The position numbers and the translations under genes were made by a program. Below are positions 56,861 to 64,000 of a stretch of 64,000 nucleotides of DNA, piece after piece. Numbering within the stretch: the first letter of the stretch is position 1; every line of letters begins with the position of its first letter. The DNA is from Chelonoidis abingdonii (Eukaryota > Chordata > Testudines > Testudinidae), in contig NC_133773.1 in the NCBI RefSeq assembly GCF_003597395.2, positions 121,187,645 to 121,251,644 of the forward strand, read 5' to 3'. The notes beneath the pieces were generated by a model. That model was given only the letters and a program-made list of their open reading frames with translations, searched no databases and had not been told where the DNA came from.

Positions 56861-59087
56861 TGAAAAAAAAACTCCAGGATACACAGCGGTGCGTGACAAC
56901 CGTAACGGGAAGCCAGACTCAAACGGATGCTCATGGACGGAGGAGGGGGTAATGAGGACTACAGCTACCGTCTCCCAGCGGCTCTGAAAACTATTTGCTT
57001 CTTAGCTGAGCGCCCAATGTCTGCAGCGTAATACACGGTGTCTTGCCTGTGTTCACGGAACAGCTCGTCAGTCTCTTCCCCCCCACCCCGGACCGTGAAA
57101 GAAAAGTAAAATAAATAATCCTTGAGTACTGTAAATGTCACCCTCTGTGTACTGAATGCTGCTGGCAGACGCGATGCTGCTGCGGGAAGAGCAGTATACG
57201 CTCCTCTGCCCCTCCCAGTGTAGACGGTCGCCCAGTGAGTGCTCCTGGCTGAGTCTGGCCGGGGCTCCTGGGTGAAAATGGGAATGACTCCCTTTTTCTG
57301 ACAGTGGATGGTACAGAACGGCTGGTAACTGTCTTCATCTTATCACCTGGGGCTGAGCTTCATCAGACCCCTTCCTCTCTTGTGTAAAGAAAAGATTCTG
57401 AACTGCATGGACTGTCATAGCCCATGGAGCTCTCCCCTCATTTATCTCACTAACTAGTCTGTGATTCTTATTCAGATTCTTCATAACATCATGGCAACAA
57501 TGGGCGGGGGGCACTGCCGTGGTAGCCCAGGTAGGTGGGAAGCAATGGTTGCGTTACTTGCAGCGGCTCCCTCTGTGAATACTGACGCGGAGCAGCTGTG
57601 CTGTGATACACTGCTTTATATACACTTTATCCTATTCTTGTCCGGACTGACTCTATTTTATTAACCATAAAGGGCAGGATTGACTCAGTCCAAGTGAGTC
57701 AATCCCAATTTGCTTTCAAAATTTTCACAGGTTATTATCCGTTCTGTCCCATTACTGATGAGTGTAACAAAAGAGGCCGAGAGGGTAAAGTTCTGCTGTC
57801 TACAGCAGTATGTACCATCTACCACCAGGAAGGGGGAGAGGAGCGGATAATGCTCTTCAGTGCTGCAGCATCGCCTCTATCAGCAGCATTCAGTACAAAG
57901 GAGGGTGACATTGTAAGTACTCAAGGATTGGTTTATTTAACTTCATTTCTTGTGCTGGGGTGGGGGAAGAGACTGATGAGCTGTTCCGTTAACATGGCGA
58001 GACACCGTGTTGTAAGCTACAGACATTGGGCGCTCAGCCAAGAATGCAAATAGTTTAAGAGACTGCTGAGGACTGTGGGATAGCTGAAGTCCTCACACCC
58101 CCTTCCCTTGTCTCCATGATCCCCCGCCCTGATGCTAATGTTATGGTGCGCGGGTTGCTGGGTAAATGTCGTCAGTCATTCCTTGCTCCGGAAAACATCA
58201 GCAGACAGTCCTTTCGCACTTTTTCTCCTGGATTGCCCTTGCGAAACTAGCACGGCAGCCCTAGAGCCGTCCGCTTTTTGTTTTTCCCGTCACCATTTGT
58301 ACTAGATGCCGTGGAGACGAGGCGACACTCGAGCGCCACACACCAGCATTCAATGGCTTTTGCAATGATAACAGAGATGGTTACCAGTCATTCTGTATCG
58401 TCTACTGCCGGAGAAAACTGGCAATGACATGACGGTTATCTCTCCTTCTCTGAACTGTCCGCTGCTATCATGAGTGCCCCTGGCTAAAATCAGCTGGGGG
58501 CGCAACGCAAAGCAAACTTGGGATTGACTCACTGGCCACTGAGTCAATCCCTCCCTTATGGTTCTAAAAAGAGGTCTGTCCTGCAACAAGAAGAGTCAAG
58601 TGTATTAGAAGAGCGCAGCTACTCCGTGGCTGTATTAACAGGGGTTCTCCCGCAAGAACCGCATCCATTGCTTCACTTCTCTCCCAACCCTCTGCAGCTA
58701 CCGTGGCAGGCCCCCCCCATTTATGTCATGCAGTCATGAGGAATACAAGATAAGAAACATAGACTTATTCGTGACATACACCGGGGGGGGGGCACTTCGG
58801 AGGCAGGCAGCCGGGGCATGACAGTCCAGGTAGGACGTACTCAATTTTTAGAAACAAGAAGGAGCGATTGACTCTGTCCCAAGTGAGCCACTCCCAATTT
58901 TGGTTTCAGAACCATTGCGACAGGGGCACTCATGATAGCATCGGACCACTACACTGTGATGCACTGGCCAGGTAAACAGGAAAAGCCTGAATCCCCGCGA
59001 ACTTTTGAATTCCATTTTCTGATTGTCCACCGTGAGGTCAGCACCACACAGGTGAGCACACAGAGCTCATATGCCCTGGTAACAATG

Positions 59088-60989
59088 CAGTCTCCTGATA
59101 ATCGAAAGAAGAGCGCAGCTGGACCACACAGGAGGTTCTGGATCTGATCACTATCTGAGTGTGAGGATAGTGCTCACAGCACTGCGTTCCAAAGAACGAA
59201 TGAAAAGTTTTTGAAAAGAATTTCAAAGTCTATGGCTGAAAAGAGCACAGCAGGACTCCCTGCAGTGCAGAGTGAAAGTGAAGGAGCTTAGACAGGGCTA
59301 CCAGAAAGCCAGAGAAGCAAACGGAAGTCAGCTCTGAGCCGAAAAGATGCCGCTTCTATGCTGAACTACATGCAATTTTGGGGTTCAGCGCTACCAGTGC
59401 CCCACCTCTGTCCGTGGATTCAGACTTTGGGATGAAATATCAAGTGTTTGTGATGATGTAGCCGAGGGGGAAGATGGAGAGGAAGATGAGGATGAAGATG
59501 ACCGTGGAGAAAGCAACACAGCATCCGTAAACCCCAACAGCCAGGATCTTTTGAGACCCAAGAATTACAGTCCCTGCGCTCCCAAGCGACAAGCCCAGAC
59601 AGTGAAGCCATGAAAGCACCTCGGTAAGTGTCCCTTCATTCTGTATCAAACACGGATGAAACAAGATGGTTTTTTTAGATCGCATTTACACCAGGGCTTT
59701 TGCTGCAGTCGCAGCCATTACTGTTACAGGAAAAATTTCGTTAACATGTCTGGGGGAGCGAAAAAATCCTCCAAATTAATCTCCATGAATCGATCGTGGA
59801 GGAACTCAAAAGCCTTATGATATATGAGAACATTTCTGGCCAAGGCAGCCTTATCCGTTCCCCCATAGTAGGTAACTTTTCAACGCCATGCATTTTGCAA
59901 GACATTTGGTACTGCAGGCATTGAAGGCATTGCACTGAAGGCATTGCAGAAACAAACGATCTGCCTCCTGCGGTGGTATTGTCAGGAGAGAGATATCATC
60001 CATTGTTACCTTGTAGAAAATCAGGAATGTAAATAGGGGGCAGACATGGCGATTTTGCTACTGGCCAGAGCGGGGGGATGGGAGGAGGATAGCGACGAGT
60101 TTTCAGCGTCTGGCAAGCAGGATTCTTCCCAGCTACCAGCAACGCGCTGCGGGGGGTGAAGTAGGGTGAGCACTAGCAGCGATCGTATATGATAGGAGCC
60201 ATGCGCTGTTGGTGGATGTGAAAGAGGGGGTTTGGCTTTGCAGGTTCCTCTTAACAGGAGCAAGGCATCATATAGATCACTGTGTATATGAACGGCGGAG
60301 AAGTCAAACTTTTAAAGCCTTACTTACCATCGCCGCGTGGATGTAGGGTGGCCGTACCTGCGTCTGTGTGTGTGCCACACCAGTCACACAGACACTGAAT
60401 ATTTAAACGATACAAAATGCGACCTTGTATAGAGATCACATGTGCTCTGTAAGGTGGATAGTGTTTCTATGTGAAGAGTACTATCATTGCTCTGTAAAAG
60501 GTATCTTTCCACATACTTATCACCCTGGTTTGCCTCCCCCATGCAGCTGCACATTTCTCTGCAGTCCCTACGCCATCACGAGGGCGTGCTCTGATACGGC
60601 GGAGGAAGAAGAAGACGCGAGATGAAATGTTCACAGAAATTATTGAAGTAACACGCAATGAGAGGGATAAACAGAATGATTGGAAGGATGTGGTAGCAAA
60701 GTACAGGAAAGATGCCAGTGAACGATCTGAGAGGGCTAGGCAGGAAGACCAGCGTTGGCGAGATGCAACGCTGGATCTGCTGCGTGCTCAAACTGATATC
60801 CTCCAACGCATGGTGGATCTTCAGGAAGAGCAGCGCAGTAGCAGAGTGCCGCTGCAGCCCCTGTATAACCTCCCTGCAAGCCCACGTCCCATATCTCCCT
60901 CACCCAGACGTGTAAGAACGCGTGGGGGAAGGCTTTCTGCACCCGCCTACTCCTCCACCCCCCTGGAGAGTTCAAGTAAAAGGCTGTAA
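59088..60989 (+). pseudogene. Myb/SANT-like Harbinger partner protein, copy 2 (exon 2 intact)
   Basis: Accessory DNA-binding protein of the Harbinger element. Exon 1 begins at the ATG near 59090 (MQSPDNRKKSAAG...) and, over frameshifts, shows the SANT-type text: VLDLITI near 59132, LRSKER-like near 59185, KRISKSMAEK near 59215, GYQKAREANGS near 59300 and FYAELHAI-like near 59355. Then comes an acidic Glu/Asp tract (AEGEDGEEDEDEDD, about 59461-59502). A GTAAGT donor follows at 59624. Exon 2 starts after the AG at 60545-60546 and is open to the stop at 60987-60989: LIRRRKKKTRDEMFTEIIEV, a charged helix (RQEDQRWRDATLDLLRAQTD), then LQRMVDLQEEQRSSRVPLQP and a Ser/Pro/Arg tail. Exon 1 has several breaks; exon 2 (~147 codons) has none. 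Transcription is towards the minus-strand transposase. Confidence 0.85.
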
Positions 60990-61093
60990 TTACGCTACAA
61001 TGTGCTTAATGGCCTTTCCCTTCCCCCTCCTTCCAAAGCACAGCAGCCAGGGATACCTTCCTAATTCTCTGCCTTTTTTTATAGTTCCTTTGT

Positions 61094-61228
61094 AATAAAG
61101 AATACATCGAAAGGGGGAGGGTGGGTTGCTTACAGGGAAAAGTAGTAAGGAAAAACACATGATTTTTAACAGATGCATAATTACTTTTAATGAATAATAA
61201 ATGATTTTTAAACGAGACTGAATTTATT
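61094..61228. promoter_or_regulatory. Opposed poly(A) signals between Harbinger copy 2 genes
   Basis: AATAAA at 61094-61099 (+) lies ~105 bases after the Myb-like stop. TTTATT at 61223-61228 (minus AATAAA) lies ~100 bases after the end of the minus-strand transposase. The layout mirrors 23021-23060 in copy 1, but without overlap. Other TTTATT and AATAAA words nearby make the exact sites uncertain. Confidence 0.45.
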
Positions 61229-61324
61229 TCCTTCGCCAACCTGTAATCAAAAGGGGGAGGTGGGTTGCTTACACTGAATAAGTCCATCAAGTGCGGAGGG
61301 TTCATCAAGGGGAAGCAAACAGAG

Positions 61325-62640
61325 TCACACCGTACCCTGGGCCGTGCTGAAACTCGTTTTCAAGGCTTCTCTGATGCGCAGCGCCTCCAGGTGTGCTCTT
61401 CTAATCGCCCTGGTCTCTGGCTGCTCGTACTCAGCGGCCAGGTGATTTGCCTCAGCCTCCCACCCAGCCATAAATGTCTCCCCCTTAGTCTCACAAAGAT
61501 TGTGGAGCACACAGCAAGCAGCAATAGCAAGCGGGACATTGGTTTGGCTGAGGCATTGGTTGGCTGAGTTGACCGAGTAAGTAATGATGCAGCGACCCCT
61601 TTAAAACGGCAAATGCACATTCTAACCACCATCCCACTTTGCTCAGGCTCGTAGTTGAACAGCTCCTGACCACGTTCCAGGCGCCAGTGGTATGGCTCAG
61701 AGCCATGGCATCAAGGGGTAGGGCTGGTCCCAGGATAAACTATAGGCATTTGAACATTCCCCAACGGTTATTTTTGGTCTGGGAAGTAAATCCCTTGTGC
61801 AGCCGTTTACAGACTAGTTGCTGCTGAAGCCCGAGCGTCATGAACCTTCTGGCCATCCACGTGGATGTGGGTGAAGACGTCCGTTGTGGTCACCAGTGCG
61901 TGCAGCACCATTGCAAGACCCCCTTGCGGTTCAACGTACTAGTGCCGTTGGGTGTTCTGGGCCAAGATGGTGATCTGGGTTCCATCTATGGCCCCACCAC
62001 CGTTTTCGGAAACCATTGCAGCAACCATCCACTATAACCAGCAACGTTTCAGAGTCACAACCTTTCGTCGCAGAGCTAACGATTGCTTTGGCTACTTGCC
62101 ACTGCAGCCCCCACAAGTAGATTTGCCCACTCCAAATTTGATTCCCGACTGACCGGTAGCGTCTGGCGTTCATAGCTTCCAGAGGGCTATTGCCCCTCGC
62201 TTCTCCACTGTGGGGCGGCTCTCATGTGGTTTATCGCGTTTCAGGGCAGGGGAAAGCATGTCACATAAGTTCTACAGAAAGTGCTCTTTACGCATGCAAA
62301 AGTTTCGCAGCCACTGCGAATCGTCCACAGCCGTAAAAACAATGCGGTCCCACAAGTCCTGTGGTGTTTCGCCGTGCCCAATATCGGCGTTCAATGGGTA
62401 GAAGATGCCCGTATTAGCCAGTAAGCTCCAAAACGCTGGGCCAGCGTTATGGAGAATTCGCTCCATTCGTCATCGCTGTCCTCAGCCGTCAGCAATAGCT
62501 GCATCTCCTCTCCTACTGCCTTTGCAGTTCATTGTTTCGGTTATCAGCACGAGAGTACCGGTGTGACATACGTCAGGATATCCGTTTTGTGACTCAGGGT
62601 CATGATGCTGTGCTATGGCGTTCTTGCTCATATGCACTCC
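61325..62640 (-). pseudogene. PIF-Harbinger DDE transposase, heavily frameshifted
   Basis: Relic of the cut-and-paste enzyme. On the minus strand, recognisable pieces in order: an acidic lead and TPQDLWDRIVFTAVDDSQWL-RNF (about 62380-62290); MLSPALKR-like and VEKR-AIALWKL (about 62270-62190); KFGVGKST-like (about 62130); GGAIDGTQITIL with the first catalytic Asp (about 61990-62010); VHDAR with the second Asp (about 61838); a PD-K-PLGNVQMPIV and LFNY stretch (about 61770-61655); an ECAF-like third catalytic region (about 61620); LLAVCSTIFV/MLHNLCETKGETFMAGWE (about 61510-61460); and the intact C terminus ETRAIRRAHLEALRIREALK to the stop at 61325. Many small insertions and deletions shift the frame, far more than in copy 1. 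Expected intact length is about 390-400 residues. Confidence 0.85.
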
Positions 62641-62944
62641 GGAAAAGCGCAAGGGTTGTCTGCTGCCTTCACAAAGGACGGGTGCTGTACCAGCACACAC
62701 GGGGCAATGTTTCTGCCCATCAGGCACTGTGCTCCTCAACACAAGAAGTGGGACTTATGGGATAGCTGAGGAACAGCTACCCACAGTGCACCGCTCCTGA
62801 AATCGATGGTAGCTTTGGACCATGGACGCAAACAATCGATTTCGTGATCCCACTGTGGACGCGCTAAACCGATTTTATTAGATCTGTTTTGTAATATCGG
62901 TTTAAGCTAATTCAAAATAATCGTGCAGTGTAGACGTAGCCTTA

Positions 62945-64000
62945 GTCTCAGTTCTGAGGGAAACTGAGCCAACCAGAGCCAAAGCTTTGAATGCCAAACA
63001 GCAAATCTCCCCACAAATTATATAAAATAGGAGTGAGTCCTGTTTAGTTTGCCACTCACTAATCAAATATAGAATTTTAAAAGTCACCAACATTAAAAAA
63101 AAACAAAAACCTTAGCCATGGAAATGCTGAATGGATAAGAATCCAACGTGAAGGATAAAGCAATGGCTCACTGTTAATATAGGAGAGTGGTAGGGTCTTC
63201 AGTTTACAGTAATCCTAGATTTTATCACACAATTAAATTCAGTTTAAAATACTGTTCAACTGTTTGACCTTGTTGTGGTATGGATGCAGTGAAATAATTA
63301 AATAGAAGGGCAGGAACATTCAGAGATATTTTCAACTGAATTTGAGTATGAAGTTCCCACGAAAGCTAGATAGTTTGAGATTAACAAAGGACTAAGGCAG
63401 CACATTTTCCCAGAAGCTATCAGATCCTATAGAATTACTAACAGCAACCCATTGGTGGCATAAGCATTCTCTGTCCCGGGCTACACCAGGCTTTTTTGCC
63501 CCAGATTTTCCACCATTGCTACCACCAGTTCAGTTCCACTGAGAGTAGCAATATTGGGAGCAGCAGATAATATGGGCTTAAAACATCAGCAGCCACTTCA
63601 AACTGTGTCTACTCTAGCAGTCTTACTATTACCACTACTAGTGAAACAGAATCAGTGGGAAGTTTAGAGCAAAACAGCATAGTGTAGGCAGCTCCTGTGT
63701 TCCCTTGCATGGTCTAGAAATGGTGAGTGTACGGGACTGGAAGTTAACCGGGCTCTGCCCATGAATGTGTGACCAGAGACTAGTCACTTTGAACAAATTT
63801 TTTCAAAATTACAGGATTTTGAGTGCCTCTGTTTCTGGAAACCCAACTTGAGTCTGCATGGGTCTGAGATTCAGAGGTACTGAACACCCAACAACTTCAT
63901 TCGAATGCAATGGGACTTACAGGAGCTCAGCAATTCCAAAATTAAGGCCCAATGCATCATGCTGGCACCTGAAATCAGTGGCCATTTAAAAAAAATTGTG
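62945..64000. other. Unassigned DNA with terminal hairpin repeat
   Basis: No gene is recognised. About 63740-63790 has weak MIR-like words ('tgtgaccagagactagtcac'). 63836-63980 belongs to the 'ctgagcaccc' fold-back family. Confidence 0.5.
63836..63980. repeat. Fold-back repeat (same family as 11339-11460)
   Basis: 'gattcagaggtactgaacac' and 'cttacaggagctcagcaatt' flank 'cattcgaatgcaatgggac', followed by 'gaaatcagtggcca'. Eroded copy; the window ends inside or just after it. Confidence 0.5.

Larger units (their letters stand above)
55480..59220. repeat. Direct and inverted repeat array inside Harbinger copy 2
   Basis: A ~1.0-1.1-kb unit occurs at about 55480-56600 and again at about 56610-57620 (+). 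An inverted stretch follows at about 57655-58120, then a forward piece (about 58130-58600), an inverted piece (about 58600-58930) and a third forward start (about 58930-59220). Markers: 'gtaaacaggaaa' at 55527, 56669 and 58972; 'gggattgactc' at 56272 and 58519 and in reverse at 57692; 'ggctgcctccaagtgcccc' at 56358 and its reverse near 58795; 'cactgcc.cggtagcccagg' at 56458 and 57511; 'gcagtat.cgctcctct' at 56070 and 57190, reverse near 57845. Copies are diverged, so the amplification is not recent. Confidence 0.85.
55246..62941 (-). mobile_element. PIF-Harbinger DNA transposon, copy 2 (7.7 kb, rearranged)
   Basis: 7,696 bases between GGCCAGGTCTACACTGC and, on the complement of the right end, GGCTACGTCTACACTGC, flanked by TTA at 55243-55245 and 62942-62944, the target class of PIF-Harbinger. 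Behind the tips both ends hold 'atcggttta' words. The transposase relic lies on - (about 61325-62640) and the Myb-like gene on + (about 59088-60989), so the element lies opposite to copy 1. It is longer than copy 1 because 55.5-59.1 kb is filled by repeated blocks. Sequence and ends differ enough from copy 1 to be another subfamily. Confidence 0.9.

Noticed and set aside
55480..59220. CRISPR-like or centromeric satellite array
   Set aside because: Units are ~1 kb, alternate in orientation and lie within one TTA-bounded Harbinger element; no short direct repeats with unique spacers.

Overview
The window is vertebrate nuclear DNA. It most likely comes from a turtle and, less probably, from another archosauromorph such as a crocodilian. 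The basis is the repeat set: CR1 LINE 3' ends with the usual terminal sequence, tRNA-derived SINEs whose tail matches CR1 (the turtle Pol III/Cry type), Penelope-like retroelements with a GIY-YIG domain, PIF-Harbinger transposons carrying a transposase plus a Myb/SANT-like gene, hAT and mariner MITEs, and old MIR/L2-type amniote repeats. No bacterial, phage or plasmid gene is present. I see no host protein-coding exon, no tRNA or rRNA gene and no CRISPR array. Almost all open frames are chance frames or pieces of transposons. Layout: 1-9.2 kb is mostly unassigned DNA with two CR1 3' ends, a solo LTR at 3.9-4.5 kb and a decayed L2/CR1-type LINE reverse transcriptase at 6.9-8.1 kb. From 9.2-10.8 kb a reverse-oriented CR1 is split by a solo LTR with a perfect 4-bp target duplication. 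From 12.9-20.1 kb there are three fold-back Penelope-like insertions and a retroviral-type LTR. From 20.36-25.50 kb lies a PIF-Harbinger element with convergent transposase (+) and Myb-like (-) genes, itself hit by a 286-bp hAT MITE. From 25.5-55.2 kb is mainly AT-rich single-copy-looking sequence with MITEs, two SINEs, MIR and L2 relics, and a head-to-head rearranged Penelope copy at 40.9-42.8 kb. From 55.246-62.941 kb is a second, 7.7-kb PIF-Harbinger element in the opposite orientation, bounded by TTA duplications. Its interior is swollen by direct and inverted repeat blocks that carry three copies of the Myb-like N-terminal coding segment. How the genes fit together: in both Harbinger copies a DDE transposase and a Myb-like protein face each other tail to tail with opposed AATAAA signals. 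This matches the known two-protein Harbinger system, in which the Myb-like partner helps DNA binding and nuclear import. Both transposases are broken, so neither copy is autonomous now. Shared GTCTACACT ends suggest that these elements could have mobilised at least one fold-back MITE family seen here. The Penelope-like copies give the clearest structural theme: all five are fold-back or inverted structures, three of them with recognisable target-site duplications. All family names are from recognition by eye; no database search was run.
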